A stretch of 29,825 bases of DNA from an uncultured Oscillospiraceae bacterium (GCA_910585735.1 CAJUEU010000022.1:1-29825), one strand, 5' to 3'; numbered from the stretch's first letter, positions 6,566 to 14,658 are shown. The notes: generated from the letters alone by a model not told the origin. A program made the numbers and translations.

Positions 6566-6955
6566 ATGTCCGCTACCCGTATGGGCCGCATCAACGAAGA
6601 GATCCAGCGTGCCCTCTCCGAACTCATTCGCACCGTAAAGGACCCCCGGGTCCAGGGGCTCATTTCCATCACAAGGGTGGAGACCACCAACGACCTGAAA
6701 TTTGCCAAGGTATTTGTCAGCGTGCTGGACAAGCAGGACGCCGACCAGGTGGTCAAGGGCCTGCGTTCCGCTGCCGGCTATCTCCGCCGGGAGCTGGGTC
6801 ACGCTGTGGACCTTCGGGCCACCCCCGAGCTCACCTTTGTCCGGGACGACTCCATTGACCACGGCGCCCACATCCTCTCCATTCTCCGGGACCCCAAGGC
6901 GGTAAAGCCGGAAAACCCGGACAATCCCTACCGGGAGCCGGAGGACAAGGAATGA
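6566..6955 (+). CDS. rbfA: 30S ribosome-binding factor RbfA
   Basis: 129 residues; a single KH-like domain protein that helps 16S rRNA 5'-end maturation and cold-tolerant 30S assembly. Family marks include R-M-G-R-I-N-E-E-I-Q-R near the N-terminus, the D-P-R-V-Q-G-L-I-S-I-T-R-V strand, F-A-K-V-F-V-S-V, and the C-terminal P-E-L-T-F-V-R-D-D-S-I-D-H. The ATG at 6566 is preferred over the GTG at 6557, because GAGGTGA (6554-6560) is the ribosome site and overlaps that GTG. It overlaps nrnA by ATGA. It normally follows infB directly; here about 1.08 kb separates them. Confidence 0.95.
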   Translation: MSATRMGRINEEIQRALSELIRTVKDPRVQGLISITRVETTNDLKFAKVFVSVLDKQDADQVVKGLRSAAGYLRRELGHAVDLRATPELTFVRDDSIDHGAHILSILRDPKAVKPENPDNPYREPEDKE

Positions 6956-7902
6956 CCGCCCGGGAGGCGGCCGCCCTGCTCCGGGGCTGGGACCAGATCC
7001 TTATTCTCACCCACCGCCGCCCCGACGGGGATACCCTGGGCTGTGCCCTGGCCCTTCGGGCTCTGCTGGAGCAGGCGGGAAAAACCGCCTGGCTCCTGCC
7101 CAACCGGGAGGCCACCGCCCTCTTCACCCCCTATCTGGAGGGAGCCTTCGCCCCCAGCTCCTTCGCCCCTCAACACGTGGTGGCGGTGGACATTGCCTCC
7201 CCCAGTCTTTTCCCGGAAAACGCCCTGCCCTATCGGGACCGGGTGGAGCTTCTCATCGACCATCATCCCTCCAACGAGGGCTTCGGACGCCACAACTGGG
7301 TAGAGCCGGACAAAGCGGCCTGCGGCGAGATCATCTATGAGCTGGTGGAGGAGCTGGGAACGTTGACCCCCCGGATCGCCCTCCCCCTCTATGTGGCCAT
7401 TTCCACCGACACAGGCTGTTTCCAATATTCCAACACCTCCCCCAACACCCACCGGGTGGCCGCCCGGCTCATGGAGACCGGGATCGACGCCTTTGCCGTC
7501 AACAAGCGGCATTTCCGTACCAAGAGCTTTAAGCGGCTCCGGCTGGAAGGCATGCTGGCCGCCGAAATGGAGCTTTTTCAGGAGGGAACGGTGGCGATTG
7601 CCGCCGTGACCCTTGATATGATGGCTTCCCTGGACGCCCACGAGGAGGACGCTGAGGACATCGCCGCCTTTGCCGGACAGGTGGAGGGGGTGGAAACCGC
7701 CGTCACCATCCGGGAGCTGAAGCCGGGGGAATGCAAGCTCAGCGTCCGCACCTCGGGAGGACTTAACGCCACCAAGGTCTGCGCCCTTTTGGGAGGCGGC
7801 GGGCATGCCGCCGCCGCGGGCTGTACCGTAACGGGCAGCGTGGACGACGCCAAAGCCGCCATTCTGGACGCCATCCGGCAGGTCCAGGCCCGCTCGAAAT
7901 AA
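6952..7902 (+). CDS. nrnA: DHH/DHHA1 phosphoesterase, NrnA-type oligoribonuclease
   Basis: 316 residues. NrnA-type enzymes degrade very short RNA to mononucleotides and hydrolyse pAp. Metal-binding motifs are visible: H21-x3-D25-x-D27 (H-R-R-P-D-G-D), D80 (V-A-V-D-I-A), and D103-H104-H105 (L-I-D-H-H-P). The DHHA1 domain carries the Gly-rich G-G-G-H-A-A-A-A-G motif near residue 285. The start codon overlaps the rbfA stop (ATGA), indicating translational coupling, and the rbfA-nrnA-truB order is typical of Firmicutes. Confidence 0.93.
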   Translation: MTAREAAALLRGWDQILILTHRRPDGDTLGCALALRALLEQAGKTAWLLPNREATALFTPYLEGAFAPSSFAPQHVVAVDIASPSLFPENALPYRDRVELLIDHHPSNEGFGRHNWVEPDKAACGEIIYELVEELGTLTPRIALPLYVAISTDTGCFQYSNTSPNTHRVAARLMETGIDAFAVNKRHFRTKSFKRLRLEGMLAAEMELFQEGTVAIAAVTLDMMASLDAHEEDAEDIAAFAGQVEGVETAVTIRELKPGECKLSVRTSGGLNATKVCALLGGGGHAAAAGCTVTGSVDDAKAAILDAIRQVQARSK

Positions 7903-7949
7903 GGCTTCCCCCCCGGGAGGCCGACCCTTTTCTGGAGGTGGATCATCCC

Positions 7950-8840
7950 ATGCCGAATGGTATTCTTATTGTTGATAAACCGCAGGAATGGACTTCCATG
8001 GACGTGTGCGCCAAGCTGCGTGGCCTGTTTCAGGAAAAGCGCATTGGCCACGCCGGCACCCTGGACCCCATGGCCACCGGGGTCCTCCCCATTTTTGTGG
8101 GACGGGCCACCCGGGCGGTATCTCTCGCCCCCGATAACGACAAGGAATATATTTCCACATTAAAACTTGGCGTTGTCACCAATACCCAGGATATTTGGGG
8201 GGAAATTCTGGAGGAAAAAGCGGTATCTGTAAACCAGGACCAGTTTACAGCCCTTTTGCCCCAGTTCATGGGAGAGATCCAGCAGCTTCCCCCCATGTAT
8301 TCCGCTGTAAAGATAAAGGGAAAAAGGCTCTATGAGCTGGCCCGGAAAGGGGTGGAGGTGGAGCGGGAGCCCCGGCCCGTCGTCATCCATGAACTGGAGC
8401 TTTTAGCGGACGAGCCTGCCCGGTGTCCGGCCCCCGCCGCTTCAGACTCCTATTGCCTCCGGGTCCTCTGTTCCAAGGGTACTTATATCCGCACGCTCTG
8501 CCACGACATAGGACAGGCTCTGGGCTGTGGGGGCTGCATGGCCTCCCTCCGCCGTACCCGAGCCTGCGGCTTTTCCCTTTCCCAAGCCCACACTCTGGAG
8601 GAGGTGCTGCGCCACCCGGACCCGGCTTCCCTCCTGCTCCCTGTGGACAAGCTCTTCGGGGACTGTCCCGCCCTAAAGCTCTCGGAAAAGCAAGCTGTCC
8701 GTCTCTCCCACGGCGGGACCTTCTCCACCCCCGCCGCCCCGGGGGAATACCGGGCCTACTCCCCCACCGGGGAGTTTTTGGCTCTGTGCCGGGTGGAGGA
8801 GGGCACCCTGTCCACGATAAAAATTTTTTTTGAGGTTTGA
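7950..8840 (+). CDS. truB: tRNA pseudouridine(55) synthase TruB
   Basis: 296 residues; makes pseudouridine 55 in the T-arm of tRNAs. N-terminal N-G-I-L-I-V-D-K-P and catalytic Asp39 in the G-T-L-D-P-M-A-T-G motif are seen, followed by the M-Y-S-A-V-K-I-K-G-K-R-L-Y-E-L-A-R-K segment and Y-I-R-T-L-C-H-D-I-G. A PUA-like C-terminal domain comes last. The ATG at 7950 begins the conserved start; a GTG at 7938 lies inside the ribosome site TGGAGGTG (7933-7940). The stretch about 8130-8260 uses more AT-rich codons than its surroundings, but the protein is continuous. Confidence 0.95.
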   Translation: MPNGILIVDKPQEWTSMDVCAKLRGLFQEKRIGHAGTLDPMATGVLPIFVGRATRAVSLAPDNDKEYISTLKLGVVTNTQDIWGEILEEKAVSVNQDQFTALLPQFMGEIQQLPPMYSAVKIKGKRLYELARKGVEVEREPRPVVIHELELLADEPARCPAPAASDSYCLRVLCSKGTYIRTLCHDIGQALGCGGCMASLRRTRACGFSLSQAHTLEEVLRHPDPASLLLPVDKLFGDCPALKLSEKQAVRLSHGGTFSTPAAPGEYRAYSPTGEFLALCRVEEGTLSTIKIFFEV

Positions 8841-8909
8841 GCTTTAAGACAGCAGGGACAGTTCTTCTGTCTTGCAAAGAAAAAGATACGTCTGCAAGGA
8901 GTTTGACAT

Positions 8910-9818
8910 ATGGAACAAGCAAAACGTGTGGTCGCCCTGGGCTTCTTCGACGGGGTCCACCTGGGCCACGGGGCCCTGCTCTCCCTCTGCGCCCAGCGGG
9001 CCAGAGAGCTGGGGGCCGTCCCCGCCGCCTTTACCTTCGACCTCCATCCCTCCGCCCTTATTCCGGGGAAGGAGCCGGTTCCCCTGCTCACCACCCCTTC
9101 TGACCGCACTGGGCTCATGAAGCGGTGTTACGGCATCCAGGAGGTGGCGGTGGCCCACTACGACCAGAGGATGATGACCACCCCCTGGCGGGACTTTGTC
9201 ACCGAATTCCTGGTAAAAGAGCTGGGCGCGGTCCACCTGGTAGCCGGCCACGATTTCCATTTCGGCTACAAAGGCGAGGGCGACCCGGAGCGGCTGAAGG
9301 CCCTCTGCGCTGACCTGGGCCTGGGCTGCGACATTGTGCCCAAGGTGGAGAAGGAAGGAGTTACCATCTCCTCCACCTACATTCGTTCCCTTCTCTCTGA
9401 AGGGAACATGGACCGGGCAATGGAATTCCTGGGCCACCCTCACGTGCTCACCGCCACCGTCCAGCACGGTAAACGGCTGGGCTCCCGGCTGGGCTTCCCC
9501 ACCGCCAACCTTACCTTCCCCGCGGGGCTCCTGGTCCCCGCCCGGGGAGTCTACGTGACCCGGGCGGTGCTGGAGAGCGGAGAGAGCTACCCCGCCGTCA
9601 CCAATGTGGGGGTCCGCCCCACCGTGGCCGATGGGGAAACCCTTACCGCCGAGCCGTTCCTTCTGGATTTCCAGGGGGACCTCTACGGCCAGGAGCTTCG
9701 GGTGGAGTTTTACAGCTTCCTCCGCCCCGAGCGGAAGTTTGGCTCCTTGGAGGAGCTGCGGGCCATGGTCCTCCACAACGCCGACCAGACCCGGGACTAT
9801 TTTGCCGAAAACCCATAA
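8910..9818 (+). CDS. ribF: Bifunctional riboflavin kinase/FAD synthetase RibF
   Basis: 302 residues; converts riboflavin to FMN and FMN to FAD. The N-terminal nucleotidyltransferase shows F-F-D-G-V-H-L-G-H (12-20) and I-S-S-T-Y-I-R-S-L-L. The C-terminal kinase shows G-S-R-L-G-F-P-T-A-N-L and T-N-V-G-V-R-P-T. The ATG at 8910 has CAAGGAG (8896-8901) 8 nt upstream. The 69-bp gap from truB holds a weak AAGACAG/CTGTCTT dyad and no recognisable FMN riboswitch. The flavins made here also feed the FMN/FAD reductase at 16893. Confidence 0.95.
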   Translation: MEQAKRVVALGFFDGVHLGHGALLSLCAQRARELGAVPAAFTFDLHPSALIPGKEPVPLLTTPSDRTGLMKRCYGIQEVAVAHYDQRMMTTPWRDFVTEFLVKELGAVHLVAGHDFHFGYKGEGDPERLKALCADLGLGCDIVPKVEKEGVTISSTYIRSLLSEGNMDRAMEFLGHPHVLTATVQHGKRLGSRLGFPTANLTFPAGLLVPARGVYVTRAVLESGESYPAVTNVGVRPTVADGETLTAEPFLLDFQGDLYGQELRVEFYSFLRPERKFGSLEELRAMVLHNADQTRDYFAENP

Positions 9819-9838
9819 AGAGAAAAGGAGGCCCCGCC

Positions 9839-11143
9839 ATGGACCCGAAAACAAGGAAAATCCAATTTGGCATCTATCCTGCCGCCCTGTGCTTCTGCGG
9901 TCTCCTTTTTGTGCTGGCCTTGGATGATGCCTCCAACTGCCTCTCGGGCCTCCATACCATCATCCATGCCGAGGGGGCCCTCATCACCGACTACATAGCC
10001 CTGGCCGGGCCGGGAACCGCCTTCCTCAATTCCGCCCTGGTGACCCTCTCCGCCCTTTTTGTGTTCCGCCTAGCCAAGGCGGAGCTCAGCGGCAGTCACA
10101 TTTTCGTGCTGGGGCTCATGTCAGGCTTTGCCCTCTTTGGAAAAAACATTTTCAACCTGTGGCCTTTCGTGCTGGGCTCCTTCCTCTACGCCCAGTTCAA
10201 GGGGGAGCCCTTTGCCAAGCACTGCAATATGGGGCTTCTCTCCTCCTGCCTGGGGCCCATCGTCAGCTTTCTCTGCTGGTCGGGGGGGCCGGTACAGTTT
10301 CTTCTGGGCCTGGCGTTGGGTGTGGTCATAGGCTTTGTGATCTGTCCCCTGTCGGCTGCCACCTTCCAGATCCTCCAGGGCCTCAACCTCTATAACGGCG
10401 GCTTCGCCTGCGGCCTCACCGCCTTTTTGGTGGTCCCCATTCTCACAGCCCTGGGCAAGGTCCCCGCTGGTGGGCTCTGGTGGTCCACCGAGTACACCCG
10501 TGAGCTGGCCCTGTTTCTGGGGCTTTTGTGTATCGCCCTCCTGCTTTTGGGCAGCTTTTGGGGCGGCCATACAAAGGAAAACTGGTCCTCCCTCCGCGCC
10601 CTGCTCCGTGACCCGGGACGGGCCCCCTGCGACTTTCTCAAGGACTACGGCACGGGAGCGGTGCTCCTGAACATGGGCCTGTGCGGCCTCATCGCCACAG
10701 GGTACATCCTCCTTATTGGCGGGGATCTCTGCGGCCCCACGGTGGGCTCCATCTTCACCATCATGGGCTTTGCCGCCTACGGCAAGCATCCCCGGAATAT
10801 CCTCCCCGTCATGGGAGGCATTGCCCTGGGGGCCTGGCTTTTGCCCGAACTGAGCCTTACCGCCCCCGCCGTCCAGATGGCCGCTCTTCTGGGCACTACC
10901 CTGGCCCCCATGGCCGGGACCTACGGCTGGTGGGGCGGGCTGCTTGCCGGGTTCCTCCACATCTGCCTGGTAATGCGTACCGGGGCCCCGGTCAACGGAC
11001 TCAACCTCTACAACAACGGTTTTTCCGGCGGGCTGGTGGTTCTCTTTCTCGACCCCATCCTCCGCTCTGTCCTCCCCCATACACCAAAGGATGAGGGCTC
11101 TCCCCCCGCTTCCGCACCTTTGAATCAGCAGGAGGATCTATGA
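9839..11143 (+). CDS. DUF1576 multi-pass membrane protein
   Basis: 434 residues, almost entirely hydrophobic, with about 10-12 likely membrane segments; function unknown. It matches what I know of the DUF1576 family of Clostridia. The protein is built from two homologous halves (about 57-205 and 270-410). Each half has a start G-x-G-x-x-x-L-N, a middle G-F-A-x-x-G-K-x-x-x-N, and an end G-L-N-L-Y-N-x-G-F-x-x-G-L (181-193 and 387-399). Such duplicated pores usually belong to channels or secondary transporters; the Asn/Tyr-rich loop is a likely substrate or pore site (inference). AAAAGGAGG (9823-9831) precedes the ATG. It is 20 bp after ribF and overlaps the VanZ-like gene by ATGA. Confidence 0.78.
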   Translation: MDPKTRKIQFGIYPAALCFCGLLFVLALDDASNCLSGLHTIIHAEGALITDYIALAGPGTAFLNSALVTLSALFVFRLAKAELSGSHIFVLGLMSGFALFGKNIFNLWPFVLGSFLYAQFKGEPFAKHCNMGLLSSCLGPIVSFLCWSGGPVQFLLGLALGVVIGFVICPLSAATFQILQGLNLYNGGFACGLTAFLVVPILTALGKVPAGGLWWSTEYTRELALFLGLLCIALLLLGSFWGGHTKENWSSLRALLRDPGRAPCDFLKDYGTGAVLLNMGLCGLIATGYILLIGGDLCGPTVGSIFTIMGFAAYGKHPRNILPVMGGIALGAWLLPELSLTAPAVQMAALLGTTLAPMAGTYGWWGGLLAGFLHICLVMRTGAPVNGLNLYNNGFSGGLVVLFLDPILRSVLPHTPKDEGSPPASAPLNQQEDL

Positions 11144-11667
11144 AGATGAAATACCTGCTCGACTTCGGGGCTCTGGCTCTTCTGTATTTCCTTGTCCTGT
11201 TTCCCAGGTGGAGGGTCAGGGGTAGGGACCGGCTGATCGTGAATACCCTTTTCTTCGTGTACCTCTCCTTTGTTCTCTATTTTACCTTAATGCCCATCCT
11301 CACTGCCATCCCATTTGTATTCAACCACCCCTATACGCCCATGAACCTAACGCCCTTTGTTGACGTTTTGGCCGGGCGGGGAGACTTTCTCCGTCAGATC
11401 CTGCTGAACGTCGTCATGACCCTCCCCTTTGGCTTCCTCTTTCCCCTGACCCAGCGGGGCAGGGGAAAATTCGGCCCCACGGTGCTTTTCTGCTTTCTCA
11501 TGAGCCTGGGGATCGAGCTGCTCCAGCCCCTTCTCAACGGCTTCCGCTCCTCAGACATCACCGACCTGATCACCAACACCACAGGCGGGGTCCTGGGGTA
11601 CGGCCTTTTTATGCTGTTCCGCCCAGTGACCTCCTGGGTCCTGGTCCGGCTGAGACCCAAGGCATAA
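11140..11667 (+). CDS. VanZ-like membrane protein
   Basis: 175 residues with four to five predicted membrane helices. It has the VanZ-family pattern: a first Y-F-T-L-M-P segment, the polar N-L-x-P-F stretch, then L-L-N-V-V-M-T-L-P-F-G-F-L-F-P, G-I-E-L-L-Q-P, and D-I-T-D-L-I-T-N-T-T-G-G-V-L-G. Named after a teicoplanin-resistance accessory protein, most VanZ-like proteins have no proven role, and nothing here suggests a glycopeptide resistance cluster. It overlaps the DUF1576 gene by ATGA and ends at a strong bidirectional hairpin. Confidence 0.85.
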   Translation: MKMKYLLDFGALALLYFLVLFPRWRVRGRDRLIVNTLFFVYLSFVLYFTLMPILTAIPFVFNHPYTPMNLTPFVDVLAGRGDFLRQILLNVVMTLPFGFLFPLTQRGRGKFGPTVLFCFLMSLGIELLQPLLNGFRSSDITDLITNTTGGVLGYGLFMLFRPVTSWVLVRLRPKA

Positions 11668-11693
11668 CCGCCGGAGCAAATAAAACATCTTAC

Positions 11694-11737
11694 AGCAAAG
11701 GGACGGCGGCACACTGTGCCGCCGTCCCTTTGCTATT
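11694..11737 (+). terminator. Terminator between convergent VanZ-like and ABC genes
   Basis: A 20-bp perfect stem (11694-11713 with 11715-11734) around a single central base, followed by ATTATTGTT. Its core GGCGGCACACTGTGCCGCC resembles the palindromic repeat at 2146-2213 in style (CACACTGTG versus CACAGTGTG). It may therefore be a repeat element recruited as a terminator. Confidence 0.75.
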
Positions 11738-11741
11738 ATTG

Positions 11742-12290
11742 TTACAACGATATGGTACGGTCGCACCTTTGGGCCAGCTCAGAGTCATGGCCTGTAATCA
11801 CCATGGGGCGGCCCAGGGCCTTCAGCCGCTCCAGAATACGGAGGGAACACTCCCGGTCCACCCCGGCGAAGGGCTCGTCCAGCAACCAGACCGCCCCCTC
11901 CACCGCCAGGGCCCGGGCCAGGGCCACCCGGCGGGCCATGCCCCCGGAAAGCTCCTCCGGGGTCTTGTCAGCGGCGTCGGCCAGCTCCACCAGCTCCAGC
12001 CACCGAACGGCCTCCCCCCGTCTTTCCCGGGACAGAACAGCCTCCACCTGCCCCAGGGCGGTAAGGCCGGGGAAGAGCCGGTCCTCCTGGAAAAGTAGGA
12101 CGGCGGGTGTGGGACACTCCACCCGTCCCTCCCGGGGGACCGTCATCCCCGCCAGCACCCGCAGCAAGGTGGTCTTCCCCACCCCCGAGGGCCCAGAGAG
12201 AAAGGTAAGCCCCTCCTCCTCAATAGTTAACATAATATTTAAAAGCACGACCTGGTCTCCACAGCGAACGGTAAGATGTTCCACCTTCAT
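11742..12290 (-). CDS. ABC transporter ATP-binding protein (SsuB/TauB-like, compact)
   Basis: 182 residues, much shorter than the usual about 250, yet all ATPase motifs are present: Walker A G-P-S-G-V-G-K-T-T (33-41), Q-loop L-L-F-Q-E-D (66-70), signature L-S-G-G-M-A-R-R (114-121), Walker B W-L-L-D-E-P (135-140) and the switch His in I-T-G-H-D (165-169). The protein lost mainly the C-terminal regulatory part. It powers import with the permease and lipoprotein genes upstream. The ATG at 12290 overlaps the permease stop (ATGA), and GGAAGG precedes it. The open frame extends upstream antisense-like, but that extension is out of frame with the permease and is not coding. Confidence 0.9.
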   Translation of the reverse strand: MKVEHLTVRCGDQVVLLNIMLTIEEEGLTFLSGPSGVGKTTLLRVLAGMTVPREGRVECPTPAVLLFQEDRLFPGLTALGQVEAVLSRERRGEAVRWLELVELADAADKTPEELSGGMARRVALARALAVEGAVWLLDEPFAGVDRECSLRILERLKALGRPMVITGHDSELAQRCDRTISL

Positions 12291-13036
12291 ACCTTCCCGC
12301 CCCCTCTCCAGGCCCGGAGGCACAACCGCAAAAGCCACTCCATCCCAAGGCTCAAGAGAATAATCACCACCGTCCAGGCAAAAAGCCCGGGGGCGTCCAG
12401 GTAGGCCTTGGCCGCCTGAAGCTGACTTCCAGTCCCCCATTTGGGTTGACATAATACTTCCGCCGCTACACCAGACTTCCAGCATAGTCCCAGTGCGGTC
12501 TCCCACCCGGAGGCCAGGGCGGACAAAGCGGCGGGACAATAAACCAGGCGGAGCTTCCGCCACGGGCCCAGCCGGTAATGGTCCGCCAGCTCCAATAGCC
12601 GGGGGTCGGCGGCGGCAATGCCCTGCCGGGTGGCACGCCACACCACAGGAAGGACCATGAGGGCGGAGACCACCGTGGGGACCTGGTGGGTAGGCAGAGA
12701 GAAAAAGAGGAGAAGGATCAAGGATACCACAGGCACAGTGCGTACCGCCCGAAGGGCGGGAGAAAGAAGGGCATCCCCCCACGGGGAGACAGCGGTCAGT
12801 GCTCCCAGACCTACGCCCAGAAGGCTTCCCAAACAGAAGCCCGCCAGGACCCGGCCGATGCTTGCTCCCACCGCCCACCAAAAACCGGGGTCGGGCAGCA
12901 GAGACCAAAGCCGCACAGCCACGGAGGCTGGGGCCGGCAAAATCAAGTCCTTTCCCACCAGAAGGGCACACAGCCACCATACCCCCAGCCAAAAGGCCAG
13001 GGGCAACAATATTTTTTTCAGTCTTTCCCCCGTCAT
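12287..13036 (-). CDS. ABC transporter permease (SsuC/TauC-like)
   Basis: 249 residues with about six membrane helices and a binding-protein-dependent permease domain. The cytoplasmic coupling loop that contacts the ATPase lies near A-A-D-P-R-L-L-E-L-A-D-H-Y, followed by the family's usual P-x-A-L-S-A-L-A-S-G turn. The gene starts inside the end of the lipoprotein gene (ATGA at 13033-13036) and overlaps the ATPase gene in the same way, so the three are tightly coupled. Relatives import sulfonates, nitrate or thiamine precursors; the substrate here is not evident. Confidence 0.88.
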   Translation of the reverse strand: MTGERLKKILLPLAFWLGVWWLCALLVGKDLILPAPASVAVRLWSLLPDPGFWWAVGASIGRVLAGFCLGSLLGVGLGALTAVSPWGDALLSPALRAVRTVPVVSLILLLFFSLPTHQVPTVVSALMVLPVVWRATRQGIAAADPRLLELADHYRLGPWRKLRLVYCPAALSALASGWETALGLCWKSGVAAEVLCQPKWGTGSQLQAAKAYLDAPGLFAWTVVIILLSLGMEWLLRLCLRAWRGGGKV

Positions 13037-14088
13037 CCGTTCTGGGGAAGGTAGTAGAAGGCCTCATCGGGGATGGAGCCCCCGATGGAGGCCGGATCGG
13101 CCTTAAAGAGTACCTGGTAATAACCCTGGATCCCGGTCATCATGTCGTCTCCCGTGACAAAGCATAGATTGGCGTCGGGAAGGGCTTTTTGGGCTACGGC
13201 GGCCTTGGGAATGATCCCGTGGGTCTCGGCCAGAGCGGCGGCCTCCTCCAGATTGTCCGGGTCGGCCATGAACGCGATGGAGGCCTCGTAGTCCTTCAAA
13301 AACTGCTCTACCGCCTCAGGATTCTGCTTCACAAACTCCGTGCGGGCCACCACACAGCCCATGGTAAGCACTCCATTGGCCCCGGCATCCTTCCATTCCT
13401 GGGTCAGGTCTATGGCCAGACGTACCCCCTCCCCCTGGAGAATGGCGGCAGTGGCGGCGGGCACAGGGAGCATGGCGTAGTCGATCTCTCCCTCGGCCAG
13501 GAGGGCGGAGACCTCATCGGTGGAGGGATGCCACTGGACCGTCACGTCCTCCCCCGGCTTGAGGCCGTTTTTCTCCAACAGATAGTTCAGGACATACTCC
13601 GGGTTGGCCCCCTGGCCGAAGGCGTGGACCGTCTTTCCCCGCAGATCGGTAAGACGTTTCAGAGCATCTCCCCGCTCCAGGATATAAAGCACCCCGTAGG
13701 TGTTCAAGGCCAGGATCTGAACGCCTCCATCCAGCTTGTGGTAGAGGGTGGCGGCCAGATTGGTGGGCAGAGCGGCCATGTCCACCTCCCCCTTGGTGAG
13801 GGCGGCCACCGCCTCGGTAGGCTCGGCCATGAGCGAAAATTCCATGGTTTCGCTGTCCTTTTTGTCCTCCATGAGCTTAGCGGCGCCCAGGCCGGTGGCC
13901 CCCTTCAGCATTCCCACCCGGACCTTCTCGTCATGCTCCAGCGAGGGGGTCTCGGTGGGCTCGGGCGTGGGGGTCGCCTCCACCGTAGGCGTAGGCGCCG
14001 GGGTAGGAGTGGGGGCGGGGGTCTTGGGGCCACAGCCCGCAAGCAAGGCCAGGGCCAGCGTTAGCGCGGCATATTTTCTCAGCTTCAT
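13033..14088 (-). CDS. ABC transporter substrate-binding lipoprotein (NMT1/SsuA-like)
   Basis: 351 residues. A signal peptide ends in the lipobox L-A-G-C with Cys19 as the lipidated residue. A Pro/Thr-rich spacer (about 21-48) follows, then a type-2 periplasmic-binding fold. Motifs in keeping with the NMT1/SsuA group are G-A-T-G-L-G-A near the start of the mature domain, G-E-V-D-M-A-A-L-P-T-N, the L-R-G-K-T-V-H-A-F-G-Q-G segment, and G-E-I-D-Y-A-M-L-P-V-P. It would capture a small anionic or heterocyclic solute outside the membrane. Substrate unknown. It leads a lipoprotein-permease-ATPase operon with a near-perfect promoter. AAAGGAG precedes the ATG. Confidence 0.9.
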   Translation of the reverse strand: MKLRKYAALTLALALLAGCGPKTPAPTPTPAPTPTVEATPTPEPTETPSLEHDEKVRVGMLKGATGLGAAKLMEDKKDSETMEFSLMAEPTEAVAALTKGEVDMAALPTNLAATLYHKLDGGVQILALNTYGVLYILERGDALKRLTDLRGKTVHAFGQGANPEYVLNYLLEKNGLKPGEDVTVQWHPSTDEVSALLAEGEIDYAMLPVPAATAAILQGEGVRLAIDLTQEWKDAGANGVLTMGCVVARTEFVKQNPEAVEQFLKDYEASIAFMADPDNLEEAAALAETHGIIPKAAVAQKALPDANLCFVTGDDMMTGIQGYYQVLFKADPASIGGSIPDEAFYYLPQNG

Positions 14089-14142
14089 AAAAAGCTCCTT
14101 TCTTTTTGGGACATCCCGGCGATCTGCCGATTTTCCTTTTTT

Positions 14143-14171
14143 ATTATAGTGTGTGCCGGGAATGGTGTCAA
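14143..14171 (-). promoter_or_regulatory. Consensus promoter of the ABC transporter operon
   Basis: Read on the minus strand: TTGACA (14171-14166), a 17-bp spacer, TATAAT (14148-14143). Both hexamers match the sigma-A consensus exactly, so strong basal expression is expected. The leader to the ATG at 14088 is about 50 nt, and no operator-like dyad was seen. Confidence 0.85.
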
Positions 14172-14223
14172 GAAAAGTCCACGTAGGAATTTCCGGGTGG
14201 GCCGCTCTCCCCTGTAACCCTCT

Positions 14224-14252
14224 TTTTCAAAAGGCATAGAATGTGGTATAAC
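14224..14252 (+). promoter_or_regulatory. Possible promoter of the 93-residue orphan gene
   Basis: TTTTCA (14224-14229), a 17-bp spacer, TATAAC (14247-14252), 22 bp before the start codon. The match is moderate; no better pair is present between the divergent promoters. Confidence 0.45.
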
Positions 14253-14274
14253 CTGAATATAAGGAGGCCTCTCT

Positions 14275-14556
14275 ATGCCCGTAAACCGCAATCGGAATCT
14301 ATCCCGCGTCCGGGAGACCCGGACCGTCCCCCCTTGTACCGCCGAGGCGCTGATCGCCCGGGAGGAGCCCATGCGCCGCTATCCTCACCCCATCCCCATG
14401 TGCCGGGACTCCTCCCCCGCCCCTACGGAGGAATGTTCCCCCTGCATGAACCGGGTACTGGAGCAGCTTTCCTGCCAGAATCAGCTTTTGGTGGACCTTC
14501 TGGGGGCGGTGAATTCCCTTACCGCCGCCATCCTGTCCGGCAAAAACAAAAGCTGA
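14275..14556 (+). CDS. Small uncharacterised protein (93 residues)
   Basis: No family recognised with confidence. The ATG has AAGGAGG (14261-14267) 7 nt upstream, and a strong terminator follows at 14611-14648, so this is a complete single-gene unit. The first half is rich in Arg/Pro (two N-R-N-R-like repeats, R-R-Y-P-H-P-I-P-M). A C-S-P-C pair lies near residues 54-57. The C-terminal third is a likely amphipathic helix (L-S-C-Q-N-Q-L-L-V-D-L-L-G-A-V-N). From memory, similar N-Q-L-L-V-D-L-L-G-A-V-N tails occur in short orphan proteins of related gut Clostridia. The Cys pair could bind metal or form a disulfide. A spore-associated or adaptor role is only a guess. Confidence 0.7.
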   Translation: MPVNRNRNLSRVRETRTVPPCTAEALIAREEPMRRYPHPIPMCRDSSPAPTEECSPCMNRVLEQLSCQNQLLVDLLGAVNSLTAAILSGKNKS

Positions 14557-14610
14557 CAAATTTCTTATTTTTTCCTTCTCCGTCTTGCGTCAGGCAAAAA
14601 AATCCTCTAT

Positions 14611-14658
14611 AATAGCCGGGTATCCCTCAAACGGGATATCCGGCTATTCTTATTTTTT
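14611..14658 (+). terminator. Terminator after the 93-residue gene
   Basis: AATAGCCGGGTATCCC (14611-14626) pairs with GGGATATCCGGCTATT (14633-14648) with one G-U pair, then CTTATTTTTT. A strong intrinsic terminator that isolates this gene from the LCP gene downstream. Confidence 0.85.

Noticed and set aside
6111..6871. Open frames on both strands in the hairpin tract before rbfA
   Set aside because: Pro/Gly/Arg-rich translations that follow the inverted repeats; no ribosome site or domain. The longest also runs antisense into rbfA.
8841..8909. FMN riboswitch before ribF
   Set aside because: The 69-bp gap is too short and lacks the conserved RFN sequence blocks; only a weak dyad is seen.
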